DNA of 64,000 bases from the NCBI GenBank assembly GCA_029449235.1, contig JANATG010000013.1, positions 372,001-436,000 of the forward strand, read 5' to 3'. The stretch is from Linnemannia schmuckeri. Lineage: Eukaryota; Mortierellomycota; Mortierellomycetes; Mortierellales; Mortierellaceae. This document shows, in pieces, positions 12,209 to 24,442 of the stretch (position 1 is its first letter; every line of letters begins with the position of its first letter). The notes under the pieces are model-generated. The model searched no databases. It was not told where the DNA came from and saw nothing but the letters and a program-made list of their open reading frames with translations. The position numbers and the translations under genes were made by a program.

Positions 12209-13104
12209 TGCTCTTGCGTTTTCTATGGTATATGTAGGTAGGTGTGTTGTGGAAGTAGAGGAGGTGGGTGTGGGAGTAGAAAGTGAAAAGGGTGAGAAAA
12301 AAAGAGGAAGAGAAGGCGTGTGGGTATATTGAGTGCGAAGTAAAAGATGATGAGGATGATGAGGATGATGAGAAAAAGTGGTGGCGGAGTGATGAATAAG
12401 AAACAGGGGTAAAAGGGAGAAGGAAAAAAAGAAAAAGAAAAGTGAGAAAACGTCCCCGAAGAGGCGAGTAAGGAAAAAGATGTGTGCCCTGTCCCCTCGA
12501 CCTGCCTGACTTTTTTTTTTCTTTTTTTCCACGAGATCAAGCGGGCTGTGACACTCTGCCTCTTCTTGCTCTCCCTGTCTAGACTCGAGTGCTTTTTACA
12601 TGGCACTACCACGTCAAAAATGGAACCCCGCAAGGCAAACAGGATACAAAATCTATTTTTTGCTTTTCCCTTTGCCATACCATGCTATGCTATGTCGTCG
12701 TTTTGCTTGGCTTTACCCTTCTCGTTCTCATCAGGAAGGGCTGAGCAAAGCAAAAAACAAACGTAAAAGCGCTTCATATCATAACATACACTTTCATGTT
12801 CAGTGGCTATGACCACCCTGCTGTCCCATAACATATGCAAGCCATTCATTAGTCATCCTGCCTTCCGTTGCATTCTTCTTCAAGCCAGAACATCAGTCAA
12901 AATCCATATATCACAAAAAGTATAAGCGCTTTATTTTGGTGGTATTTCGCACGTTGTTTTCCTGATGCTATTGCTACTGGTGCAGTAGCTGCAACTGTTG
13001 TTCAAGTGTTTGTCGTTTTTTTTTTTTTGTTGAGTGTTGCTGCAAGATGGGTTGAGCTGCAAAAGTTGCAAAGTTCTGCTCCTGCCAAAGATCCTATTCA
13101 TCAT
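12209..13104. promoter_or_regulatory. Upstream region of the PIL1-like gene / 3' flank of MSRB
   Basis: No gene is recognised. The 12209-12480 stretch is strongly purine-rich on plus (pyrimidine-rich leader of the minus-strand PIL1-like gene) and contains a short tandem repeat of gatgaggat units near 12349-12372. Open frames on both strands here are low-complexity and match nothing I know. Confidence 0.35.
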
Positions 13105-13770
13105 CTAGTTGTCGCCGGCCTTGAATTTCAAACTGACACTGTTCACACAGTGTCTTTCATCCGTTGGAGTCGGGAATCCCTCGCCTTTAAAAACATGTCC
13201 CAAATGGCCGCCACAGGCATTACAAACAATCTCGATACGATGACCGTCCGCATCTACGTTCCTTCCCACCGCTCCTGGGATCGCATCAAAAAATGCCGGC
13301 CATCCGCATCCACTCGAGAATTTCGTGTCGGAGGTGTAAAGAGGTGTGTGACAGGCGGCACAGGTGTAGACGCCGGCCGCGGAGTGCTTGTTGTATTCGC
13401 CGGTGTTGGGGCGTTCGGTGCCCTTTTGGCGGAGGACGCGGAATTGTTCAGGCGAGAGGATGGCGCGCCATTCTTGGTCGGACTTTTGGTGAGTCATTGT
13501 TGCTGCTGCTGTTGCTGCTGCTGCTGCGGTGGAGGTGGAGGTTGTGGTGGTGGTTGGTTTGTTCTTGTTGCCAAAGAAGGAGATGGATCGACGGCTGGTC
13601 CTTGTAGAAGGAGTAGAAAGAGAAAGGAGACGGGTTCGGCAAGAGAAGCGGCCTAGAGTTCGAGCCTGTGAAGCGATGATAGCAGGTGTCGAAGACGGAG
13701 ATAAAGAAAAGGTAGAGAAGAGAGCTGTGTGAGAGGAAACTCTTCGAGCAGCGGCTAGTGTTTTATACAT
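13105..13770 (-). CDS. MSRB: Peptide-methionine (R)-S-oxide reductase (MsrB)
   Basis: Reduces methionine-R-sulfoxide in proteins, using thioredoxin. Single exon, 221 aa. The catalytic motif is RHCVNSVSL with Cys208 as nucleophile, so it is a cysteine form rather than a selenoprotein. Two CxxC pairs (CAAC and CNAC) form the structural zinc site, and GCGWPAFFDAI and GGHLGHVF are classic MsrB blocks. Residues 1-91 are Ser/Thr/Ala/Arg-rich with few acidic residues, compatible with a mitochondrial presequence. A second ATG at Met92 begins the conserved domain (MTHQKSDQEW) and could give a cytosolic form. The frame is open further upstream to about 13944, but no ATG-led extension looks better than 13770. 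Confidence 0.93.
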   Translation of the reverse strand: MYKTLAAARRVSSHTALFSTFSLSPSSTPAIIASQARTLGRFSCRTRLLSLSTPSTRTSRRSISFFGNKNKPTTTTTSTSTAAAAATAAATMTHQKSDQEWRAILSPEQFRVLRQKGTERPNTGEYNKHSAAGVYTCAACHTPLYTSDTKFSSGCGWPAFFDAIPGAVGRNVDADGHRIEIVCNACGGHLGHVFKGEGFPTPTDERHCVNSVSLKFKAGDN

Positions 13771-14243
13771 TTTCGTTCTGTCGTACTTTTGTTCTTGAAT
13801 GAAGAGAGGTGATGATGAATCAACGGACGAGGCTGAATGTGTTGATGAGGAGAACAAAAAAAAAAGGAAAAGATGCGACGCGCGCGGATAAACGTGAGTG
13901 TACATATTCTGACACAAGATGTGCGCTTCTGCGCGTAATCGCACACCATGTACGTCTCTAAGAGAAAAAAAATTGCGCGAACAAAACAGTCACCGTACTA
14001 ATCGAGAACTTTACATTCTATGCAACCAAGGCGCCGGGCAAACGGCGATCCGCTTTCTGCGACAACTTCGCTCCTTTTGCAACAATAGCCTCCATCCGCG
14101 GCATCTTCTCTTCAACAGAAAACCCAATCATTCATAAACCCAATCATTCATTCAATTAGTCAATCAGTCAATAGTATGTTTAATAAAGTAGTAGTTGTAA
14201 GTATCTAACAAATCGCACTCAAAGCGACATCCCATCATGAAGC
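13771..14243. other. MSRB upstream region and ATG26 3' flank, no gene seen
   Basis: Nothing coding is recognised. Near the ATG26 end there is a loose array of attcatt/tcaatca repeats (about 14127-14172), including three spaced copies of a tcaatcatt/cagtcaat-like motif, of unknown role. Confidence 0.3.
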
Positions 14244-17200
14244 TTATCGCAGCTTGTTGGCAGTGGTGAGGCGAGTGGTGAGCTTCTGCGCATCCTGTCC
14301 AGCAATCAAAGCTTCAAGAGACGATGCTGCCGGCTTCTGGTGACCACCACTTTTGCCACCAGAAGAGACAGGCCGATCTCCTCCTCCATGCGTCACAGTC
14401 CCACTGCTGCTTTGGCTGCTATGGCTGCTTTGGCTGCGGCTGCTTTCGATCGATCCAGTCGTCGAAGGAGGAGGAGGGGACGCCTGTCGCTGACCGGGAG
14501 TCAGTGTCGACGCTGGTGGGTGAAGGCTGCTCGGGCTGAAATATCCCGTCATATGCGTCGCCTTAGTCGTTAACGATTCGATCACCTTGCGCGCCGTCGA
14601 CGTCCGCTTGACCGACTTGCCCGACTTGTCACTACCATCCTTCTCCTTCTCCTGCAAGCCCTCGCCCTGGCCAAATACACGCGCAAAACTAGGGATGCTG
14701 CTGATGCTGCTGCTGCTGCTGTGGGTCTTGCCTGATGATGTATTCATCGCCTCCAACTGAGCTGCCAGCCCCTCAGCCGTCTCGTTGCTGCTGTTGATCA
14801 GCTCGACCGACCGATCAGGGGCTGGCTCAGATGCCGAGACATGGATATGAGGCGAAAGCGGCTCAGACGTGGATCCGCTACGAGAGTGTCCACCGTGGTA
14901 CGAGAGAGAGTGACCCAACTCGGTGGAAACCCCCAAATGAGGTGTCGTATCCTCCGAACGCATCGATGTGGTATCCTCCTCGCTGCCCGACAGCACGTTA
15001 AATCCTGCAGTGCTCTCCGACCCTTCCCCCCCAGAGGTCGCTCCACTGGCAAGAGACGAAGGCTGAACAAACCACCAGTCATCCTCACCTTCCTGCACCT
15101 TGAATTTGACAGGGGTATCCTCTGATTTGTCCTTGCGGTGCTTGTTGAGGCGCTGTTTGGCAAAAGCCAGGTCGTGGTAAAAGTATTGGATTGCAGTACC
15201 AACACCATCCTCCGCGCGAATCTTCTCTCCGATCGCGTGCGCCTTCTTAATCATCTTCTCATCCGTCGTGATCGTCACCAAGGCAGACGTCAACTTCTTG
15301 ACCGTCAATTCATGGCACCAAACACCGACACCAGCCTCCTCAAGACGCTGACCCCAGAAGTACTGGTCACCAAAGAAGGGCTTGACCACCGTAGGGATAC
15401 CTGCACGCAGACCGGCTGCGACTGTACCGGCACCACCGTGATGAACACATCCAGACAACTGAGGAAAGAGCCAGTCGTGGGGAACAGACTTGAGCATGTA
15501 GACGCTCGAGGGGATGACTATCTCCTCCGTGGTAGTTTTCTTGGAAGCAGACGCAGGGTCATCCTGGCTTGTGACACGATCCGACCATCCCTTGGAAATA
15601 ATAGCACGAACGCCCGACTTGACGACTGCGTCGATGATCGTACGAGTCATACCATCAGGGTCAGGAACCACCATCGAACCGAAACCAATGTAGACGGGCT
15701 TGCGGTCAGGATCTGCCTTTAAGAAGGCGACAAGATCATCAGGAGGGGTCCACTTGAGATCGGGGTTGTCCAAGAACCAATATCCAGTGACATGGACCCA
15801 CGAATGCCAGTCCATAGGGGCGGGGACGACGTTGGGACTCCAAGAGTACAAGCTAGGCACACGGTGAGGCTCCATCTTCTCGAGGCTGGTGGGCGGTAGT
15901 CCCAATGTATCCTTGCGCCACTTGTTGACCTGGCCAGAGATACCCTTCCAGAAGACCTGCTCGATCATGACGTGAGTCATGTAGTTGTATCCACGGCCCA
16001 GGTTATGCTCGGGCACGGCGAATGGATGGGGAAAAGCGCGGGTTCTTGTCCAGGGGAAGGGGAATGCTCTGAAGTAAGGAATGTCGAGACGCTCGGCGAT
16101 ATGGATACCGGCCATGGCAGAAGGTGACTCGATCAAGACATCGGTGCCCTGGCAGGCCAACCAGGCAGTTTCCATAAGCTCATCCAACCAACCGCGGAAA
16201 CGTTTGAGACCTTCGCGGATAAAGGACACTGTAAACATACCGTTCTCAACACACAACTCAATCAGCTCACCAGGATCTCCCTATTAACAAAGAATGCAGT
16301 GTACGCGTTAATAACCATGCGCATAATCACATTTTTTCAATTGTATACACAGCAATGATAATGCCTTACTCCGACGAGACCAAACTCGATTCCGTGCCCC
16401 TCGATCCAATCCTTGTACTCTCCGTGAGTAGCGATACGGCAAGAGTGTCCATCCTGCATGAGACGCTTGCAGAGGGCAATGTAAGGCTGGACATCACCAC
16501 GACTTCCGATGGTCAAACAAGTTATGTGCATGGGGCGCGAGGGCTTGAAACCTGGGTGAGAAGCCCACGACATAGGTTCCACATGGACAGGCTCTTCACG
16601 GAGCTGCAACGAGTCCATGACACGAGACTCCATGGGGTCATCAAGCTCAATCGACGGTGTCTCTGCAATAGCCTGCGCTCTCAGCTTCAAACGCTTTTCC
16701 TGAGCCTCAGGGGTGGTGCGGTCGTGAAGGGTGTTCAAGATGGTGTTGCGGGTCTCGGTTGTCGAAAACTCAAAGAAAATCTCCTCGTCTGTCTTAGTCA
16801 AGATACTGAGACCGTGGAAGTAGAACCGGGTACCTTTATGTTTGTTAACCTGCTCAATGTCGGCCAGGGGCACAATCACCTTGGTGCGGGTGCCATACAG
16901 CTTGGACTTGAAGCAGAGGTAGTTGTCCGACAAGTACACTCTTCCGTAGAGAGGAAGAATTCGCAACAGGTAGCCTGAAACAACAGCACTCAAGCCCTCG
17001 GTGTCAGGCAATGAGAACTCTTTCCTGAATGCATCCTGCTCCTTCTCGTTCAGGGTTGCAGCCTCATCTGCACCCAAAAAGTCGGGCTTGTGTTCGGCGA
17101 TCCAGCTGGTTGTGCCTCGAATAGAGAAAGATAGCGAATGGCGAGACTTGTCCTTTTCGTTGTCTTCAGTATCCGAAGTCGGCTGAGATTTGGCCTGGTC

Positions 17201-19928
17201 ATGAGGAGGGGGTTGGAGACTGCTGCGCTTGGATCCTGTGGCACTGTGGAATAAGTTGCGTGATGCTGACAATGACGACAATGGACGGTGAGAGGTTTCG
17301 GTAGTAGCTGTATGAGCGATTGCTAAGGTCTTTCGCGGCAAATTGACATTGGGCGAGGTGCTGTCGTAAATCTTATAGACGCGGCTGGGGTCCTGAGTAG
17401 CCGTTTGCTGATACTTCTTGACCTGCGTCTTCAACGCCGCCAGTGTTTTTGCCGTCTCGTTGAAGTAGGCAAAGTAGTACTAATTGACAGTAATCATTCT
17501 GATTAATACGCCATTCGTGAGTGGTGTAATGATACTAGCAAAGAAAACAATAGCACTCATAGCAGACAAACCTCATCAACGGCATAGGACTCATCGCTCT
17601 CCATAACCTTGATCTGGATGGCTTCTGCAAAGGCCATGGTGTTCATTTCCACGTCCAACACATTCGCCAAAGGGATTGAGATCTATTAACACAAACAAGT
17701 GTCCCATACGTGGAGATGAGCAAGTAGGTTAGCAGCTGATTTGATTATTGTGGTTGCGACTGTTGCGGCATCTGTATGCAGGCGGCGAGCGGATCATATC
17801 ATAATGGACAGTAACATACCTTAACTTTGTCACCCTCCATCTTGGCATGGAAGATGGACTTCTGAATGGACTTGACCCAGTCTGTCTTTCCCAGCTCCGA
17901 GTCCGTCTTGAACGTGTATTTACGGTTGTTGGTGAAAATGTAGAAGCTGTGGTCGCTGTGTGGCGAGGGCTCGGCTGAGAGGGCATGCTTGAGATCAATG
18001 GTCTTGATAGGATAGTACACATCCTAGAAAATCGGAAAGGTTAACGAGATTGATGATGACGAGACTTATGGACGTGGAAAACGAGGACAGCCTGCTAGAC
18101 TTACTGTCTGATTTCCGTAGTAGCTGAGGACGTCGTTCTTCAGGATGAACCAGTAGCGCGTAAACTGCTTGGTAGTTCTGGACTTTTTGGCAAAGAACCC
18201 CTCCTTCTGGATGACATCCTGTGTAATACGAACGAAATGGTCAAACAATGGTTACTACATAAGCTCCTTGAAAAAAGCTACCAGTGACGATCGACAGTCC
18301 TGTATCATGTAAAATCGGTTACCTGGCTGGGAAGGTTGGCGTAGAAGCAGATGTGGTTGGTTGTTAAATACATGTATCCAGGAAGGAGGACCGAGCGAGC
18401 CAACCAGCAAGAGTATTCTAATGATAACAACGATATGCAGCACTTGTTGGTTAGTCCTGAAAGATCCGGTCGCGCATATTCTTCAGTTCAAGGCTGATTT
18501 GATCGTTCACCGTCATTCCTCACCTCCAAGAAAGTCCTCCAGTTCCGGGTAACCAAAGGCGGCCTGCAGCTTTTCGGCGACGGTCTTCTTATCACGTACT
18601 GAGCCAAAAGAGATACCGCTGGTCGACTTGGTGATATCACGATCCTGGCTAACAGATCGCGCCTTCTCCAAGTCATGGTGGCGGTGTTTGTGGGAGCCAG
18701 GCTGCAGATGGGCACTATGGTGACCGCCCTCGTCATCACTAAAATCCTCCTGTTCTCCCTCCGAGTGAATTCCCAGTCCATGAGCCGATTCCTGACGAAA
18801 CAGCATCCTATGCAGTGCATTGTCCTGCTCTATTCACACATTTTGAATAATATCCAAAAAGGAGAGTTAACAGCTTGCTCCTCTCCATTTGCCACCAGTT
18901 CATCATGAGCAGTAACTGCAATGACCTTCAAACTCTTGAACAAACTACTGCTGTTCGCATATTCACCCAAGTACCTTGACCATTGACATGAACCATATCA
19001 TCGTCCTCTTCGGAGCCAAAGTCGGACCGGGTCTGGGAGACTCCCATGCTCTCCTACAAAGGTTATTCGAGAAAGAGATACAAAAAGGTACGGCTCAATG
19101 TTAGCCTATGACGCGAATCATGCACTGCCCTGGACCCTGATTTGTTGTCCAACAATGCATTTTTGTTTTTTGTGGTTTTTTTGGCGAGATCCGGATGACC
19201 CATTGGGTCTGGGTACAAAATGGTGCTGGGTCACTGTGCAGCAGTCTAGACTACTGTTAGGACCAGGCTGTTTTTTTTTTTTTGCGAATGTTGTGCACAA
19301 GAAAGGATTGAATAATCCTTATCATTGTCCGTTCCTATGTTCATGGTCTACTCTTCGCACTCTCTATTCCTGTTCTTTGTAGTGTCAGTTCTGGAACTTC
19401 GTCATTACCAACAACTGCAACAACAAAGCATCCAAAGCAAAGAACTCAGCCCAAATATGATGCTCTTTGCCTTGACATATGATATTTTCGTTCGTATTAA
19501 AATCTCTATTGTTGGTTTGTGCTGTTGTTCTCTTCTCTCCTCCCATGACTCCGATCGGTCACGCAGACATCAAAACAGACCCATTCATTGAAAATGAGCT
19601 CCCAACCCTTTTTTTTCGACACCTCTCAGACTCCGTCCGTCCTTGTCCTCTGGCATTACTCTTGTTGCGAAATTTGAAATATGAAGAATATGTGGCACAT
19701 GTGTCCGTGTGTGTCCAATAATGAATGCGTTGAGTGGGGAAAAGGGGGCGGAGGAAGGACAGTGGAAGGCAATGATAGGTCTCCAGTGAAAATGATAGGA
19801 TGGCCAGTGGAAATATATATAAAGAATTCCTTGCGAAGCGGTCTTACCGAACGAAGAGCGGCGGCGACAAACTGAAAAAGTGCCGACCCACCGGTCGGTG
19901 GTTTGACGACCTTGTCACTGAGACTCAT
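14244..19928 (-). CDS. ATG26: ATG26/UGT51 sterol 3-beta-glucosyltransferase
   Basis: Transfers glucose from UDP-glucose to the 3-hydroxyl of ergosterol at membranes; the orthologue has roles in pexophagy in some fungi. Exons: 19848..19928, 18975..19053, 18872..18915, 18524..18791, 18323..18417, 18105..18218, 17820..18023, 17572..17682, 16370..17479, 14244..16280; 1380 aa. Order: first GRAM half (YSCWLARSVLLPGYMYLTTNHICFYANLP), PH domain (RYWFILKNDVLSYYGNQT ... DWVKSIQKSIF), second GRAM near 485-560 (GYLLRILPLYGRVYLSDNYLCFKSKLYG), then a GT-B fold with GSRGDVQPYIALC and the nucleotide-sugar motif GCVHHGGAGTVAAGLRAGIP. Yeast Atg26 is 1198 aa; the extra length is a Ser-rich C-tail. Intron 1 is 794 nt, far above the local norm. 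The 44-nt third exon is the least certain junction. Confidence 0.9.
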
Positions 19929-21535
19929 GTTGCCTGTTATTGTTGTATATATAAGTATGTGTATCCCGTTTAGAGTGAGTGGAGTCAGAAAGGAGCTGCG
20001 TAACAATCGTTTTCGAGAGGTGGGACGATGAATGCGAAAAGAGTTATGAAATAAAAGAAAAGAAAAGAAAAGAAAAGAAAAAGAGAAAGAAAGAAATAAA
20101 GAAAGAAAAGGAGAAGGGAGAGAAAGTCGAGCGTGAGACGTGCAATGAATAGTCGCCGAGGGTGATGGTATGTAAGTGATGAATAGAGAATGAGGAAAGG
20201 GAGATAAAAGAAGAAAGTAGAATGGCGAAGGGGTAGAGGGTCAAAGGAATAAAAGGGCAGACTTGGTTTAAATAAGGTGGTGGGGCAGGTTCGGGACTGC
20301 GTTTAGACTGGCCAAGTCGGCTATAGGCAGGCAAACAGGCGAGGCAAATAGGTCCAACAAACCACGCCGCCGAATTGCACCACCGACACAACGCAAAAAT
20401 AAAAAATAGCAACGGACAATAGCAGCACGGCAATTGAGGCAGCAAATTCATCCGTGCTGCTGCCGTTGACCAGGCTCCGTCGTCACTCGCTCGCTATCAT
20501 TCATTTTGTTTGCCGCTAAGCCAAGCTAGACTTTCATATATCTTGGCCCGATAAAAACCAACGGCTCTCGTATATACTACCCCTCTCGCTCTGCTTCATC
20601 CTTAGCCTGCTTGCTTTCTTTGCTCCAGAAACACGAACTGATACATACATGTATTTTCCGACACGTCTGTCTTACCGACCAACCTTACCACAAAAAAACT
20701 CCGTGGACCTTATTTGCCAAGTCCTCAAGAAGACAATTTAGCAATTGGCAACAGCCAGGGACTAGACATGATATGTATACAAGGCACACATAGAAGAGCA
20801 GATCGCACGCTGTACAAAAACACTAACAGATACAAAGGACTTTTTCTCTGCATTTGTCAGCTACAAGGGCATTGATGACCTGCTCCTGTTTGTTTTTGGT
20901 CTTCAAGTGACGGTTGTGGGACAAGTCAAGTCCACGAATGTAATGCTGATGTGTGTTGGTTGTTGCCAAGGGATTTCGTATTAACAATAGCCCAGATGGA
21001 GTTTTCTTTCCTTCTGTGCTTGGCCACAGCCATCTCTTCGGTGTTTCTAACAAATAAAGGCCTACCTGCTAAACAAGGTTTTTGTTAATGGCTGTTGCAG
21101 AGAAAGAAAAGGGTCCAAGTTGCACCTTCTATATTTTTTTGGTGGAACAAGATACCTGTGTCATGGACAGACAAAGCAGTGTTGTAATCGAGAATTGCCA
21201 GTGGCAAAGGAAGGGGAAAGGAGGAGAAGGATAATGATAGCGAGGCTGAACAGGTTTTTGTATTCAAACACGTGCTAGCCACCACCAATCAATAGCAGAG
21301 GGTAAAAAGGGTGAGCAGACATTAGTCCATGATCATCGGCGACAATCGAGGCTACGTAGTTAGTAGTTATCACTGAAAACAGTGTTTTGCAACGTGAAGC
21401 GGACGAAGGTGTCCATTTATTTTTTGATAGTGGCAAAGATATGTACAAAAACAACGAAAACAACGTTTCCGTAGAACTATGGTTTTTGATCAAAGGTGAT
21501 GACTACTGAGTTTTGGGTTTCAGAATATCCGTCAT
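19929..21535. other. ATG26 upstream region and MIC26/27 3' flank, no gene seen
   Basis: 1.6 kb without a recognisable gene. On the ATG26 side there is a TATATA run (about 19946-19954) 20-30 nt above the ATG and an (AAAAG)n tract at 20055-20083. The 20,100-20,600 part is pyrimidine-rich on the minus strand and probably promoter. Open frames at 20044-20451 and 20823-21053 are low-complexity or lack family features. The 21,100-21,535 part is likely 3' UTR of the MIC26/27 gene. Confidence 0.35.
20055..20083. repeat. (AAAAG)n microsatellite
   Basis: Five to six copies of the unit aaaag, continuing into further A/G-rich sequence. It lies about 130 bp upstream of the ATG26 start codon. Confidence 0.9.
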
Positions 21536-23291
21536 TTACATGGCACGGCCACTACCGCCACGGGCATTGGCCTGCTCCTTCATCTCCTGCTCATGCCAAA
21601 AATCCGCCTCTTCCTGGAGGTTCTTCTCGATTTGCCGGTTCAGCTTGTGCTCGAGATGCTCAACACCATCGTACAACATATGGGCACGCTTCTCAAGGTT
21701 CTGGAGTCCATGGTGGAGATCACGCTTGATGGCGCCCATACGACTACTGACACGCTCGGGGAGCTCGTCATCTGAAGCACCGGGGTTGACTTTGACAATG
21801 TACTTGCCGTCGTTTAAGTCGCTCTGGGAGGCACGGCGAGAGATCTCGATCGGATGCTTCTCGTGACGGCTTTGGCGTTCCTTGGGCATCGAGGCATCGA
21901 CGACGTTCTCGTGGACCTTGCGGGCAGTCTCTTCGGCGTTCAGGCCCATCTGAGCAGCGCGATTGACGATGATATCGTGTTGCTTGACAGCTGCTGAGGC
22001 AACGGTCTTATCGACAGAGACCCTGCGTGGGCGCTGAGTTGTGGTGGAGGAGGTGGTCGTCTCAGTCTTGGTGGAGATTGCAGGCTTCTCAGAGTCCGAG
22101 CTGCTGTTGCCGGATCCACCGCCCCACCATGACCATCTTGAAGAAGAAGGCTGCTCACCAGCTGTGGTCTCCTTGTAGAAGGCAGACTCTTTAACATTCT
22201 GAGGCATGTTATGGAACCTGTTCGTATGGTCTGAGGACGATCCGGCCTTGCCGGTGATGATCGAAGCCGTCTCATGCAAGAGACGATCAGCCTCGGCCCT
22301 CTGGCCGTTTAACCAGGACTTGGCCTCATGAACAGACTTCTCGACGGCCGTATTGAGGTGCTCCTGACCGGCTTCCTTGTACGCCTCTGCGAGGTTCTCG
22401 CCCTTGCGCTTAATATCCTCCCAGCCGGCCTGTGTTTGGCGGGCGATATCGTCAACAGTGTCGATGGTCTTGTGTCCCAAGTCAAGGGTGGTGTCCTCAG
22501 TCGATCGCTTGAGATCCCGCAGAGAGGCAGAGGTTGCAGAGGACGCTGTCTCGCCAGAATGAGAGACTTTGAGGGGGATCCAGGTGTGTTTGAGCTGGTC
22601 GTAGTGCGCGGGGAGGAAGTAGGCTCCAGTCACGGCGGCTAATGCTAAGGGAGTCAAGATCTTCACAGACCTGCTTGCTAATTTTTACGTAATAGTAATT
22701 GTTCATAAAGCCGTTATTTTTTCATGAGTATTTTTTTTTGTTGTAGTTGGAAGACGTAATTGCACATCCTCTTCCTTTTGTTTCCATTCTCAATGGTTTT
22801 TCTATCTCGTGCTTCATACTCTACTTTGATTGCTAGAAAATCCCTCTTCTATCCATTGTTCATTCTAATCTCAATTCTTTCTTTTTATATATATATATCT
22901 CGCTCATATACACACTTTCAACATGAAGAAAAATGAAACACTTACGAGAACGATTGACGAGAATGGATCCAGCTACAGCGGCTGCTCCGGCGTAGGCGAC
23001 ACCTGGAAGTAATGGCTCTTGATCAGCCTTGTACTTTCTGTATGAATCCTATTTACAATGAGGCAGAGTTACGATGCGTCAAAAAAAGTAGGGTCTTTAC
23101 TTTTTAGATTGCATTATGGCGAGGAGCATGCTGACGATAACCGGAGTAAGAGTAAGGGAAAAGTAGGTGGGTCCTGACATGGTCGTGGGAAAAGGGAAAG
23201 GCAAGGGTTGACAAGGAAGGACGTAAAAGGCAGATAGGTGCGTCATTTTGGCTGAAGGATAGAGTGGAGCGCTTACTTCGGTAGAACCCAT
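21536..23291 (-). CDS. MICOS subunit MIC26/MIC27 (apolipoprotein O family), extended
   Basis: Inner mitochondrial membrane protein of the cristae-junction complex MICOS. Exons: 23277..23291 (only 15 coding nt, MGSTE), 22946..23048, 21536..22677; 419 aa. The family segment is near the N-terminus: LLPGVAYAGAAAVAGSILVNRS, then VKILTPLALAAVTGAYFLP, two hydrophobic Gly/Ala-rich helices as in ApoO/MIC27, with the HYDQLKHTW stretch after. Typical MIC26/27 proteins are 200-270 aa; here about 340 hydrophilic residues follow, with Ser/Thr-rich and helical charged parts and a basic end (SSRMGAIKRDLHHGLQNLEKR). No cleavable presequence is evident. The family call rests on the two helices; the tail is unassigned. 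Confidence 0.75.
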
Positions 23292-24442
23292 GGTGATAAA
23301 GTGTGGTAGTGGTGATGGTGAGTGTAGTGGGCGCGAATAGTAAGAATAGTGACTTGAGGGAATTTGTGTTCGGTTGCTTAAAGTATGTGAGAGAAAACAA
23401 GTGAAAGTGTGTGTGTGTGAAAAAGAGAAGGAGAAAAGTGCGGAGCGAAGTTGCCTTTCAACGAGGTCATTAAAAAAGAAAATGTTTTTTTCCGAGTCCA
23501 AGTGGGTGATCCAAGAGGGTGGCTCAGATCGCCGAACACTCGGAGGATGGTTAGTGTGGAGATGGATGGAGGCTAGAGCACGTACATCCTTACCTCTTTT
23601 TTTTTTTTGCGCAATTAGTAAAGGCGAGACACTGCCATTAAAGTGACCCAAAAGCCTCTCCTTGGGAGGGCAAAGAGAAAAGCGATGATTACAACTGGTG
23701 TCTGACTCTGAAAATGACACTTTGCAACGGGCCAGGCCAGTCTCGCAAATGACTGTAGTTGTCTATAGGTGGGTTGGGGAAAAAAGGCTGTAGAAGTAGA
23801 AAAAATGACAAAGGAGGGTGTGAACCATGGGCTCAACTAGACTTAACATAAAATAGGGTGAGTACGTGTCAGCCAATACCTTGATGCAGTATCTCTAGGA
23901 ATGGCCAGCATTGCTCCGAATGGACAGGCAGGGACACCGTTTGCTGGCGAGTGCATACTCATGCTTCATGTATTCCGTCCGCTATTGTCTTCTTTTTGGT
24001 CTTCTTTACTGCTATTTATTCACAGTGTTTGCCAAGGAGTTATCGGAAGGATAGATGGGATGAAAATGATCCTGTAACAGTGCTCCAATGGTTCGATAGG
24101 CAACTAGATAAATAGGACACACACAAACCCCAGATCACCGTTTTTTCTGTCCATCATGTTCTCTTCTTCTCCTTGAATCTCGTCTTCCCTTTTTTTGTCT
24201 CCCTTTCTTTTTTATTCTTCCTTTTCGCCACTTTCCTCCTACCAACTCTTATTTTTTTTTTTTTGTCTTTTTGTTTTACCTTGCTCTAATTTTGCTCATT
24301 CCCGTCCTCACCCTCCAGGTTTCGCATCCGACACTCGAAAATTTTGAAAACCCATTTACCCTTTCATACCTTCAACCACCAGGCGGCCCTATTTCTTATT
24401 TTCATTCTTCCAAACATTTGCAATTTCGATCGAACGACCCAA
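23292..24442. promoter_or_regulatory. Divergent upstream region, MIC26/27 and MFS carrier
   Basis: 1.15 kb between ATGs facing apart. It is pyrimidine-rich just before the carrier gene (24161-24290) and purine-rich on plus before the MIC26/27 start, the two expected 5' leaders. I see no coding exon or repeat. Nitrogen-regulatory GATA sites would be the thing to look for if the carrier is an allantoate-type permease; scattered GATA tetramers are present but not clustered. Confidence 0.35.

Noticed and set aside
13105..13770. Selenocysteine in MsrB, as in mammalian MsrB1
   Set aside because: The catalytic position is a plain TGC/TGT cysteine codon in RHCVNS and there is no in-frame TGA.
18792..18807. 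Upstream acceptor for ATG26 exon 4 (TGCATAG, adding MLFRQ)
   Set aside because: Its phase does not fit the preceding 44-nt exon. The acceptor TTTCGTCAG at 18792 restores phase 0.
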